From assembly GCF_000282895.1 (NCBI RefSeq), contig NZ_ALBQ01000011.1, forward strand, positions 186,001-250,000: DNA of 64,000 nucleotides, read 5' to 3'. The DNA comes from Sphingomonas sp. ATCC 31555. GTDB lineage: Bacteria; Pseudomonadota; Alphaproteobacteria; Sphingomonadales; Sphingomonadaceae. Under the pieces are notes generated by a model. That model was not told where the DNA came from and ran no database searches. It saw only the letters and a program-made list of their open reading frames with translations. Position numbers and translations under genes: made by a program. Within the stretch, counting starts at the first letter, position 1; every line of letters starts with the position of its first letter. This document shows positions 1 through 9,108 of this stretch, one piece after another.

Positions 1-198
1 GCCATGGCCGCGCGGATCCCGACGCTGCAGGGCATGTCGCCCTGGATCCTGAAGGATTTCCGCTCGCCACGCCGCCAGCACCCGGATTTCCAGCAAGGCT
101 GGAACCGCAAGGGGCTGATCTCGGAAACGGGCCAGCGCAAACCCGCCTTCGACGTGCTGGCGCGCTTCTACACCGAAAAGGCCGCCGCGCAGAAGTGA
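1..198 (+). CDS. C-terminal fragment of a glycoside hydrolase family 2 enzyme (beta-glucuronidase/beta-galactosidase type)
   Basis: Only the last 65 codons are in the window; the gene runs in from the left edge and ends at TGA 196-198. The fragment carries the GH2 C-terminal pattern 'SPWILKDFRSPRR' followed by 'NRKGLI' and 'RKPAFDVL', which in beta-glucuronidases closes the TIM barrel and identifies the family with reasonable safety. The catalytic acids lie upstream and cannot be checked, so substrate (glucuronide, galactoside or other) is open. It faces the convergent sdaA gene, with a perfect 24-nt palindrome between the two stop codons. Confidence 0.7.
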   Translation, partial: AMAARIPTLQGMSPWILKDFRSPRRQHPDFQQGWNRKGLISETGQRKPAFDVLARFYTEKAAAQK

Positions 199-206
199 AC
201 GGCAAT

Positions 207-230
207 CGGCGCCGGATCGATCCGGCGCCG
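207..230. terminator. Perfect palindrome between convergent genes, probable bidirectional terminator
   Basis: A 12+12 nt perfect inverted repeat (CGGCGCCGGATC and its complement) without a spacer sits between the stop of the GH2 gene and the stop of sdaA. It has no U-tract, so termination efficiency is uncertain. Confidence 0.45.
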
Positions 231-235
231 CAGCC

Positions 236-1621
236 TCAACACTCCACCACGTTCACCGCCAGGCCGCCGAGGCTCGTCTCCTTGTATTTGGAGCGCATGT
301 CGAGGCCGGTCTGGCGCATCGTTTCGATCACGGCGTCGAGCGATACCTTGTGCGTCCCGTCGCCGTGCAGCGCCAGCATCGCCGCGTTGATCGCCTTCAC
401 TGCGCCCATGGTGTTGCGCTCGATGCAGGGAATCTGCACCAGCCCGCCGATCGGATCGCAAGTCAGCCCCAGATTGTGCTCCATGCCGATCTCGGCGGCA
501 TTTTCGATTTGCGCGTTGCTGCCGCCCAGCGCCGCAGCAAGCCCCGCCGCGGCCATCGAGCAGGCGACGCCCACTTCGCCCTGGCACCCCATCTCGGCGG
601 CCGAGATCGAGGCCTGGCGCTTGTAGAGGATGCCGATCGCCGCCGCGGTGAGCAGCAGGCGGCGGCTGCCCGCCTCGGTCGCGTTGCCGACGAAGCATTC
701 GTAATAGCGCAGCACCGCCGGGATCACCCCCGCCGCGCCATTGGTAGGCGCGGTGACGACGCGGCCGCCGGCGGCATTCTCCTCGTTCACCGCCAACGCC
801 CACAGGCTCACCCATTCGAGCACCGAGGCGGGCTCGACGCGGGGGCCGCGCGCCATCAGCTTCTGGTGCAGTTTCCGCGCGCGGCGGGGTACTTCCAGCC
901 CGCCGGGCAGGATGCCGTCCTGCACCATGCCGCGATCCATGCACGCGTTCATCGCCGCATGGATACCGTCGACAAAGGCGAGCGTCGCGGCATCATCGCG
1001 CCAGCCGCGCTCGTTGGCGAGCATCAGCCCGGCGATGTCGAGGCCGAGCTCATCGCAGCGCTGCAGCATCTCGCGGGCGCTGGCGAAGGGGTGGTTGGTG
1101 CCGGCGGAGAGCCCGGCCGCGTCTTCTTCGCCCTCACGCCGGATCGCGCCGCCGCCGACCGAATAATAGGTCCGCTCCAGCACTGCGCCGTCGACCAGCG
1201 TCGCGCGCAGCTTCATGCCGTTGGGGTGGCCGGGGAGGAACTGGCGCTTGCGGAACTTGATGTCGGCGTCCGGGTCGAATCCCACCGACGCGGTGCCGCC
1301 CAGCAGGATGCGACGCTCGGCGACGATCGTCGCCAGCATCGGCTCCACCGCATCCGGATCGACGCCGTCGGGCCGCTCGCCCGCGAGGCCCAGGATCACC
1401 GCGCGATCGGTCGCATGGCCCCGCCCGGTCAGCGCCAGCGAGCCGAACAGCTCGCAGCACAGCTTGGTGACGCTGCGTCCATCCGCAACCACCCAGGCGG
1501 CGAAGTCGCGCGCGGCGCGCATCGGCCCCACGGTATGCGAGCTCGACGGCCCGATGCCGATGGTGAACACGTCGGTGATGCTGATCGGCCCTGCATTCGG
1601 CCCGACGCCTTTGGTCGCCAC
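236..1621 (-). CDS. sdaA: L-serine ammonia-lyase (serine dehydratase), single-chain iron-sulfur type
   Basis: Converts L-serine to pyruvate and ammonia in the cytoplasm. The N-terminal motif GIGPSSSHTVGPMRAA and the cysteine-bearing stretches GCQGEVGVAC and TCDPIGGLVQIPC (4Fe-4S ligands in this family) are intact. I chose the GTG at 1621 because AGGAGA lies about 8 nt upstream; this gives 461 residues, the usual size. The frame stays open for 90 more codons upstream, but that stretch is the glycine riboswitch, not protein. Control by a glycine riboswitch suggests that serine made from glycine is burned to pyruvate when glycine is plentiful. The gene is convergent with the GH2 gene and lies downstream of gph on the same strand. 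Confidence 0.93.
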   Translation of the reverse strand: MATKGVGPNAGPISITDVFTIGIGPSSSHTVGPMRAARDFAAWVVADGRSVTKLCCELFGSLALTGRGHATDRAVILGLAGERPDGVDPDAVEPMLATIVAERRILLGGTASVGFDPDADIKFRKRQFLPGHPNGMKLRATLVDGAVLERTYYSVGGGAIRREGEEDAAGLSAGTNHPFASAREMLQRCDELGLDIAGLMLANERGWRDDAATLAFVDGIHAAMNACMDRGMVQDGILPGGLEVPRRARKLHQKLMARGPRVEPASVLEWVSLWALAVNEENAAGGRVVTAPTNGAAGVIPAVLRYYECFVGNATEAGSRRLLLTAAAIGILYKRQASISAAEMGCQGEVGVACSMAAAGLAAALGGSNAQIENAAEIGMEHNLGLTCDPIGGLVQIPCIERNTMGAVKAINAAMLALHGDGTHKVSLDAVIETMRQTGLDMRSKYKETSLGGLAVNVVEC

Positions 1622-1652
1622 GGAACCCGTCTCCTGAAACACTCGGTTGCGG

Positions 1653-1805
1653 GCCCCTTCTGTCCGTTTGCCTGAGATCGCTATCCCGTCGGCGGGCGCG
1701 CGCGGCGCCACTCTCCAGAATGTGGTGGCCGGAAGGTCCTTTTGCCTGAGAGTTTCCGGGGCGGTTGCTCCTTCGGCGATCCGGTTTCCCGGATTCTCTC
1801 CCTTT
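1653..1805 (-). promoter_or_regulatory. Tandem glycine riboswitch upstream of sdaA
   Basis: On the minus strand two aptamer copies are recognisable. The first (about 1802-1735) begins GGGAGAGAATCC and ends CTCTCAGGCAAAAGGACC. The second (about 1719-1653) begins TCTGGAGAGTGG and ends with a CTCAGGCAAACGGACAG-type block. The paired GGAGAG boxes, the CCGAAGGAGCAA core and the GGCAAA(A)GGAC 3' signature match the glycine riboswitch class. The second aptamer ends about 30 nt before the GTG start of sdaA, so glycine-dependent control of transcription or translation of that gene is expected. Confidence 0.92.
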
Positions 1806-1841
1806 CCGACAGCTTGTGTTTCGCCGTGGGGGCGCTGGCTG

Positions 1842-2522
1842 TCAAACCCTGATTGGCCGAAGTGCCTCGAGCGCCTGGAGGAGCTCGGCATAGGAATCGA
1901 TCACCGCTTCGGCGTTGAGCGTCGCGACCGGCACTGCCGAGAAGCCGAAGCTGCACGCGATCACCGGCAGGCCGGCGGCCTGTGCCGATTGCACATCGTA
2001 GATCGAATCACCCACGAATGCAGCCGGCCCCCCGCAGCGGCGCAGCATCTCCAGCATCGGCGCAGGCGAAGGTTTTGCGGTGCCGGGGCCTAGCGTATCG
2101 CCGCCGATCACGCAGGCGAAGCGGGGGAGAAGCCCGGTCGCCTTCAGCAGCGGCAGGGTAAGCGCCTCCGGCTTGTTGGTGACCACCGCCAGCGCGACGC
2201 CGCGCGTCCCCAGCGTGTCGAGCGCCGCGATCATGCCCGGATAGGGGTGGCTATGATTGGCGATATGCGCGGCGTAGGCGTCGACGAAGTGCTGGTGGAG
2301 GCGCTCTACCGTGCCTCTCTCGCCGCCGCCGGTCGCCCGCACCGCCTGCTCCAGCAGCACCCGCGCACCGCGGCCCACCATCCCCAGCACCTTCGCCATC
2401 GGCAGGGCGGGGCGGCCATCGGCTACCAGCACCCGGTTGAGCGCGGCAGCGATGTCGCCACTGGTGTCTAGCAGCGTTCCGTCGAGATCAAAGCCGATGG
2501 TGGCGAAGGGAAAAGCGGCCAT
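1842..2522 (-). CDS. gph: Phosphoglycolate phosphatase (HAD superfamily)
   Basis: Hydrolyses 2-phosphoglycolate, a by-product of DNA 3'-end repair and of oxygenation reactions. HAD motif I is FDLDGTLLDT close to the N-terminus, motif II is VVTNKPEAL and motif IV is VGDSIYD; the cap of about 65 residues between motifs I and II fits the PGP/beta-PGM subgroup. ATG at 2522 gives 226 residues, the family norm. It is divergent from glmU across an 82-nt gap containing a 12-bp inverted repeat and upstream of the riboswitch-sdaA unit on the same strand. Another small phosphate ester is possible as substrate because HAD specificity is hard to read from sequence. Confidence 0.85.
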   Translation of the reverse strand: MAAFPFATIGFDLDGTLLDTSGDIAAALNRVLVADGRPALPMAKVLGMVGRGARVLLEQAVRATGGGERGTVERLHQHFVDAYAAHIANHSHPYPGMIAALDTLGTRGVALAVVTNKPEALTLPLLKATGLLPRFACVIGGDTLGPGTAKPSPAPMLEMLRRCGGPAAFVGDSIYDVQSAQAAGLPVIACSFGFSAVPVATLNAEAVIDSYAELLQALEALRPIRV

Positions 2523-2527
2523 GGCCC

Positions 2528-2583
2528 GGCCATGGCACCGCCATGCTGGAAAAGGCAACCGATGCGTGGCAGGTGCCATGGCC
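2528..2583. repeat. 12-bp inverted repeat in the gph/glmU divergent intergenic region
   Basis: GGCCATGGCACC at 2528-2539 is matched exactly by its complement GGTGCCATGGCC at 2572-2583, with a 32-nt spacer. It fills almost the whole space between the two divergent starts, so it could be an operator or a hairpin in either leader. Confidence 0.5.
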
Positions 2584-2604
2584 CCGCTAATGGAGACTGG
2601 CCAC

Positions 2605-3957
2605 GTGACTGCACCCATCGCCGCGATCATCCTCGCCGCCGGCAAGGGCACGCGGATGAAATCCGACATGCACAAGGTGCTCCACCCGATCGCCGGGCGG
2701 CCGATGCTGCTCCACCTGATCGACAGCGTGAAGGCGCTGGGCGCCGCGCGTGAGGTGGTGGTGGTCGGCGCGGGTCGGGAGCAGGTGGAAGCGGCCGTTA
2801 CGCCGCTGGGGGCCGAGACGGCGCACCAGGCCGAACAACTCGGTACCGGCCATGCGGTGCTCCAGGCGAAGGAGGCACTGGCCGGCTTCTCGGGCGACGT
2901 GCTGATCCTCTACGGCGACGTGCCTCTGGTCACCACCGCGACGATGCGGCGCATGGTCGAGCGGTTGCATGAGGACGACGCGCCCGCGGTGGTAGTGCTC
3001 GGCTTCCGCCCGGCGGATCCCGGGGCCTATGGCCGGCTGATCGTCGAGGGCGGCGATCGTCTGTCGAAGATCGTCGAGTTTAAGGATGCTTCGCCGGAGG
3101 AACGCGCCGTCACGCTGTGCAATTCGGGGCTTATGGCGGTGCGCGGCGCGGACCTGTTCGCGCTGCTCGCGCGCGTGACCAGCGACAATGCAGCGGGCGA
3201 ATATTACCTCACCGACATCGTCGAGCTGGCGAATGGCGACGGACGGGTCGCGGCGGTGATCGAAACCGATGCTACCGAAGTCACCGGCGTCAACAGCCGC
3301 GGCGAGCTGGCGGCGCTGGAGGCCGAGTGGCAGCGGGCCCGCCGCGCCCGCGCGATGGTCGAAGGCGCGACTCTGATCGCGCCGGAGACAGTGTGGTTCG
3401 CCCATGACACCCAGATAGGCCGTGACGTGACGATCGAGCCCAACGTCGTGTTCGGCCCCGGCGTCACCGTGGCGGACGGCGTGGTGCTGCGCGCGTTCAG
3501 CCATATCGAGGGCGCGGTCATTGCGAGCGGCGCCACCGTGGGCCCGTTCGCGCGCCTGCGGCCCGGCGCAGTGCTGGAGGCTAATGCCCATGTCGGAAAT
3601 TTCGTCGAGCTGAAGAACGCGGTGCTCGGCAAGGGCGCCAAAGCCAACCACCTCACCTATTTGGGCGATGCCAGCGTAGGTGCCGGCGCAAACATAGGTG
3701 CGGGCACGATCACCTGCAATTACAATGGCTTTCTCAAGCAGAAGACGGTAATCGGGGCAGGGGCGTTCATCGGATCGAACAGCGCGCTGGTGGCCCCGGT
3801 GGCAATCGGTGAGGGCGCCATCATCGGCGCCGGATCGGTCATTACCCGCGATGTGGAGGCCGATGCGCTGGCCGTCACTCGGCCGGAGACATTGAAGAAA
3901 CAGGGCTGGGCCACGACCTTCCGTGCAACCATGAAGGCACGAAAGGCCGCAAAATGA
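2605..3957 (+). CDS. glmU: Bifunctional UDP-N-acetylglucosamine pyrophosphorylase / glucosamine-1-phosphate N-acetyltransferase
   Basis: Acetylates glucosamine-1-phosphate and then couples it to UTP, giving UDP-GlcNAc for peptidoglycan, lipid A and surface polysaccharide. The N-terminal uridyltransferase half has the nucleotide loop LAAGKGTRMKSDMHK; the C-terminal half is a left-handed beta-helix of hexapeptide repeats with the acetyltransferase signature KANHLTYLGDA and GAGTITCNYNG. I selected GTG 2605 because GGAG lies 9 nt before it and it yields 450 residues; an in-frame ATG at 2590 has a poorer ribosome site. The stop overlaps the next gene by ATGA, and glmS follows, so UDP-GlcNAc synthesis is grouped here. 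Confidence 0.95.
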   Translation: MTAPIAAIILAAGKGTRMKSDMHKVLHPIAGRPMLLHLIDSVKALGAAREVVVVGAGREQVEAAVTPLGAETAHQAEQLGTGHAVLQAKEALAGFSGDVLILYGDVPLVTTATMRRMVERLHEDDAPAVVVLGFRPADPGAYGRLIVEGGDRLSKIVEFKDASPEERAVTLCNSGLMAVRGADLFALLARVTSDNAAGEYYLTDIVELANGDGRVAAVIETDATEVTGVNSRGELAALEAEWQRARRARAMVEGATLIAPETVWFAHDTQIGRDVTIEPNVVFGPGVTVADGVVLRAFSHIEGAVIASGATVGPFARLRPGAVLEANAHVGNFVELKNAVLGKGAKANHLTYLGDASVGAGANIGAGTITCNYNGFLKQKTVIGAGAFIGSNSALVAPVAIGEGAIIGAGSVITRDVEADALAVTRPETLKKQGWATTFRATMKARKAAK

Positions 3958-4265
3958 GCGATCGATACACTGGCAAGCCGTTCCTCAAGCTGCTCGACTG
4001 CTATGTGCTCGACGCGATCGGCCATCTGCCGCCGTCCACCGATGCGGAACTGATGTCGCTCGAGCCGCAGCTGCACCAGGTCTTCGAAGCCGAAGGCCCG
4101 TGGCGCGGCATCGTCGAGAACCGGATGGGCTTTCAAGACGGCATGCAGGGCGCGATTCTGGAAGTGTGGGAAAAGGGCCGCGAGAAATTCGTCGAGTCCC
4201 AGGGGCGCGAGCCCGACCCTGGCGAATTCACGCGAATTTTCATCGACACCAATTTCCCGCATTAA
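3954..4265 (+). CDS. Conserved hypothetical protein between glmU and glmS
   Basis: A 103-residue acidic cytoplasmic protein without signal peptide or membrane segment. Its ATG overlaps the glmU stop by 4 nt, so it is almost certainly translated with glmU. It is rich in aromatic and acidic residues (PFLKLLDCYVLDAIGHLPP near the start, EVWEKGREKFVESQGREP later) and reads as a mostly helical single domain. I do not recognise the family. Position between two genes of the same pathway hints at a link to amino-sugar metabolism, but this is inference only. Confidence 0.8.
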   Translation: MSDRYTGKPFLKLLDCYVLDAIGHLPPSTDAELMSLEPQLHQVFEAEGPWRGIVENRMGFQDGMQGAILEVWEKGREKFVESQGREPDPGEFTRIFIDTNFPH

Positions 4266-4439
4266 CGCAGGCGGTGCGGCGCTTGGGTGGGGCTGTGTGG
4301 CCGGGAGGATAGAAGAGTTCTGAAATCTTCCCCCAAATGCTTTTCCGGGCAGGACGTGCTGACTGGAGCAACTCTCCGCGGCCCCCCGCTGGCGGCGGCC
4401 CCGTACCCGCGCTAGGGCAGGGGAAGGAGGGCGGATGCC

Positions 4440-6249
<1,810 letters not shown>

Positions 6250-6263
<14 letters not shown>

Positions 6264-6654
6264 CCGGGCTGCTGGCGAGCCGGTCGATGATCGGGCAGTC
6301 GGGCCTATCATCGCCGTGGCAGCGGGCCGCCAGATCGAGCAGGGTGGCACGCATCTCCTCCAGCGCCTTGGCTTTTCGGCCGAGTTCTTCGGCGCGAGCC
6401 TGGGCGAGTGCCTTCACGTCTGCGCTCGACCGGCCCCGATCCTGCCAAAGGCTGAGCAGCGCGCGAATGTCGTCGATCGGGAAGCCGAGATCGCGTGCAT
6501 GCGCGACGAAGCGTAGTCGGGCCACGTCTGTATCGGCATAGTCGCGATAGCCGCTGTCCCGTCGCGCAGGCTCCGGGATCAATCCGATCTTCTCGTAATG
6601 GCGGATCATTCGCTGCGAGACTCCGCTCGCGCTGGATGCCTGACCGATGTTCAA
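6250..6654 (-). CDS. cueR: MerR-family copper-responsive regulator, CueR type
   Basis: Copper(I)/silver(I) sensor that twists 19-bp-spaced promoters into active form. The helix-turn-helix ([22 protein letters not shown]) is followed by a long dimerisation helix and the metal loop [14 protein letters not shown], in which two cysteines seven residues apart match CueR. Start is a TTG at 6654 with GGAG 7 nt upstream, giving 134 residues. The TTG overlaps the stop of the P-type ATPase gene (TTGA), so the regulator is co-translated with its target and likely autoregulated. Its matching operators are at 9003-9079. The 3' end overlaps the end of glmS on the opposite strand by 14 nt. Confidence 0.88.
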
Positions 6655-8981
6655 AGTTTGACTCCGTTCAATCGCAGCGCGTTCGAGACAACTGCGAAGG
6701 AGGAAAGCGCCATCGCAGCGCCGGCGAGCATCGGCGATAGCAGAATCCCCGCCACGGGGTACAGCCCACCCGCCGCGACCGGCACGCCAATGCCGTTGAA
6801 GCAGAACGAGAACCACAGATTCTGCCGCACGTTGCGCATCGTCGCATGGGAAAGGCGGCGGGCACGGACCAGCGCGGCGAGGTCGCCTGCGGTAAGCGTG
6901 ATGCCGGCGCTTTCGATTGCGACATCCGTGCCCGTCCCCATGGCGATGCCGACATCTGCCGCCGCCAATGCGGGGGCGTCGTTGATTCCATCTCCGGCCA
7001 TGGCGACGACTGCGCCCTGCCGCCTGAGGTCACCGACGGCGCGTGCCTTTTCTTCCGGGGTGCATTCGGCCTGAACGCTGTCGATTCCGCCGAGTTGTGC
7101 GGCCACCGCCTCGGCGGTCGTGCGGCTGTCGCCGGTGAGCATCACGATGCGCAGACCTTCGCGGTGCAGATCGGCGAGCGCCGTGCGGGCCGACTCCTTT
7201 ATCGGATCGGCAACGGCGAGAACGCCGGCGAGGCTGCCATCGACGGCGACCAGCATCGCGCCGGCGCCGGTGCGGCGATGGGCCTGTGCCAGATCCTGGA
7301 GCGGCGTTGGATCGGCACCGACGGCGCGCATCATCGCAGCATTGCCGATCGCGATGTTGCGCCCGCCCACCATTGCGCGGACGCCCGCGCCAGTGGTGGA
7401 GACGAAATCCGCTGCTTCGGATAGCACCAGCCCCCGTTCCTCGCCTGCACCAACAATTGCGTGGGCGAGCGGATGTTCGGAATGACGCTCGACCGCAGCG
7501 GCAAGGGCGAGCAACTCGTCCTCCGCGAAGGCGGCGGTCGCTTGGATCGCCACCAATTTCGGCTTACCTTCAGTCAGCGTACCGGTCTTGTCGATGACCA
7601 GTGTATCGACCTTTTCCAGCGCCTGTAGTGCCTCGGCGTGTTTCACCAGCACGCCGGCATGGGCGCCTCGCCCGGTGCCAACCATGATCGACATCGGCGT
7701 GGCGAGGCCGAGCGCGCATGGGCATGCGATGATCAGCACGGCGATGGCGTTGAGCAGCGCGTGGCCGAAGCGCGGCTCCGGACCTGCAAGGTTCCAGGCG
7801 AGGAATGTCATTGCGGCGACGATCACCACCAGCGGCACGAACCAGTTGGAGACGCGGTCAGCCACTGCCTGGATCGGCGCGCGGCTGCGCTGTGCCTCTG
7901 CGACCATCTTCACGATGCGGGCGAGTACGGTATCCGCGCCCACTGCCGCCGCACGGATCACCAGTGTGCCGGTGGTGTTCACTGTTCCGCCGGTGACCTT
8001 CGCGCCCGCCCGCTTCGGAACCGGCGCGGGTTCACCGGTGAGCATGGATTCGTCGATCGCCGACCGACCTTCCAACACCTCGCCGTCGACCGGTACCGTC
8101 TCGCCCGGACGCAGACGCAGACGATCGCCCGTGGAGACTTCCGCGAGATCGACCTGCGTCTCCTGCCCCTGGTCGTCAATACGGTGCGCAGTTTTAGGCG
8201 CGAGGTGCAGAAGTGCACGGATGGCGCGGCCGGTCGCGGCGCGTGCGCGCAGTTCCAGCACCTGTCCAAGCAGGACCAGGGTGATGACGACGCTCGCAGC
8301 TTCGTAGTAGACTGGAATGCTGCCGTGCATTCGGAAGGCGGGCGGGAACAGCCCGGGGGCGACCGTCGCGACGAGGCTGTAGAGGAAGGCGGCCGCTACG
8401 CCGAGCGACACCAGCGTGAACATGTTCAGATGGCCGGTACGCAGCGATGCGAGCCCTCGCTGGAAGAAGGGCAACCCGGCCCAAAGGACTACCGGCGCGG
8501 CCAGCGCCAGTTGCACCCATGCGTTCCACGACGTCGGCACCAGGTGCAGTCCCAACATTTCCGCGCCCATCGATAGCATCAGCAACGGGGCGGACAGGAT
8601 TGCCGCCACCCAGCTTCGCCGGGTGAAATCGACCAGTTCGGGATTTGGCGCATCTTCCAGGCTCGGCGCCTCCGGCTCCAGCGCCATGCCGCATATCGGG
8701 CAGGTGCCCGCGCCTTCCTGGCGTATTTCCGGGTGCATCGGGCACGTCCAGATCGCACCTGGGACTGCCTGGGGCTGCCGGCGCGATACGTCGCCCAGCC
8801 AGGACTGTGGATCCGCCAAGAAACGCGAGCGGCAGCGGGCACCGCAGAAATGATAGTCGGCGCCGTCATGGCGAATGTGGTGCGGTGTGGTGGCTGAATC
8901 GACCATCATGCCGCAAACAGGATCTCGCGCGGTTCCGCTCCTGCCGCCGCAGCAGCCCTGATGCTTGTGCTCGCTCGCCAT
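6651..8981 (-). CDS. Copper/silver-translocating P1B-type ATPase with YHS and heavy-metal-binding N-terminal domains
   Basis: Inner-membrane exporter of Cu(I) or Ag(I). N-terminus, in order: a His/Cys-rich start, a YHS/TRASH-like domain (DPVCGMMVD with FCGARC), then a heavy-metal-binding domain ([19 protein letters not shown]) instead of the classical CxxC HMA repeat. The core has the transmembrane metal motif [10 protein letters not shown], phosphorylation motif DKTGTLTEG, the SEHPLA nucleotide motif and [10 protein letters not shown]. Length is 776 residues, ATG 8981 with GGAGG at 8988-8992. The arrangement resembles CopF/SilP-like pumps. It is the first gene of an ATPase-cueR operon driven by the left-facing MerR-type promoter and divergent from the periplasmic copper genes. 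Confidence 0.93.
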   Translation of the reverse strand: MASEHKHQGCCGGRSGTARDPVCGMMVDSATTPHHIRHDGADYHFCGARCRSRFLADPQSWLGDVSRRQPQAVPGAIWTCPMHPEIRQEGAGTCPICGMALEPEAPSLEDAPNPELVDFTRRSWVAAILSAPLLMLSMGAEMLGLHLVPTSWNAWVQLALAAPVVLWAGLPFFQRGLASLRTGHLNMFTLVSLGVAAAFLYSLVATVAPGLFPPAFRMHGSIPVYYEAASVVITLVLLGQVLELRARAATGRAIRALLHLAPKTAHRIDDQGQETQVDLAEVSTGDRLRLRPGETVPVDGEVLEGRSAIDESMLTGEPAPVPKRAGAKVTGGTVNTTGTLVIRAAAVGADTVLARIVKMVAEAQRSRAPIQAVADRVSNWFVPLVVIVAAMTFLAWNLAGPEPRFGHALLNAIAVLIIACPCALGLATPMSIMVGTGRGAHAGVLVKHAEALQALEKVDTLVIDKTGTLTEGKPKLVAIQATAAFAEDELLALAAAVERHSEHPLAHAIVGAGEERGLVLSEAADFVSTTGAGVRAMVGGRNIAIGNAAMMRAVGADPTPLQDLAQAHRRTGAGAMLVAVDGSLAGVLAVADPIKESARTALADLHREGLRIVMLTGDSRTTAEAVAAQLGGIDSVQAECTPEEKARAVGDLRRQGAVVAMAGDGINDAPALAAADVGIAMGTGTDVAIESAGITLTAGDLAALVRARRLSHATMRNVRQNLWFSFCFNGIGVPVAAGGLYPVAGILLSPMLAGAAMALSSFAVVSNALRLNGVKL

Positions 8982-9002
8982 TACAATCCTCCAGCGGCAG
9001 CG

Positions 9003-9033
9003 GATATGCAGGCTGACATCATGTCAGGGTCAA
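9003..9033 (-). promoter_or_regulatory. MerR/CueR-type promoter for the copper ATPase-cueR operon
   Basis: On the minus strand a -35 TTGACC (9033-9028) and a -10 like CATATC (9008-9003) are separated by 19 bp. The spacer carries the palindrome TGACATGATGTCA. An over-long 19-bp spacer with a dyad centred in it is the hallmark of MerR-family promoters. It starts 22 bp upstream of the ATPase start codon. Confidence 0.8.
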
Positions 9034-9068
9034 GGGCGAAAAGGCAGCTTGACCCTAACATGATGTCA
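9014..9068. repeat. 21-bp inverted repeat forming back-to-back copper operators
   Basis: Segment 9014-9034 and segment 9048-9068 are inverted copies of each other with one mismatch, separated by 13 bp. Each copy contains one -35 element and one 13-nt dyad operator, so the regulator should see two nearly identical sites facing in opposite directions. Confidence 0.85.
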
Positions 9069-9079
9069 AGCCCTACATC
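9049..9079 (+). promoter_or_regulatory. MerR/CueR-type promoter for the multicopper oxidase-copB operon
   Basis: A -35 TTGACC (9049-9054), a 19-bp spacer containing AACATGATGTC, and -10 TACATC (9074-9079) lie about 30 bp before the oxidase ATG. It mirrors the left-facing promoter for the ATPase, so one CueR is expected to induce both operons. Confidence 0.8.
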
Positions 9080-9108
9080 ATGGCGATCCAGCCGAGAGAC
9101 CAGAAGGC

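Noticed and set aside
350..1675. Long plus-strand open frame over sdaA
   Set aside because: It is antisense to a full-length, motif-complete sdaA; its composition is the usual GC-rich shadow (Arg, His, Ala, Gly).
1622..1891. 90-codon extension of serine dehydratase
   Set aside because: It is the glycine riboswitch read as protein.
4266..4439. glmS ribozyme in the glmS leader
   Set aside because: No ribozyme core is recognisable, and this ribozyme is a Gram-positive feature.
9001..9085. CRISPR-like short repeats
   Set aside because: The repeat is a two-copy inverted operator pair, not a direct array.
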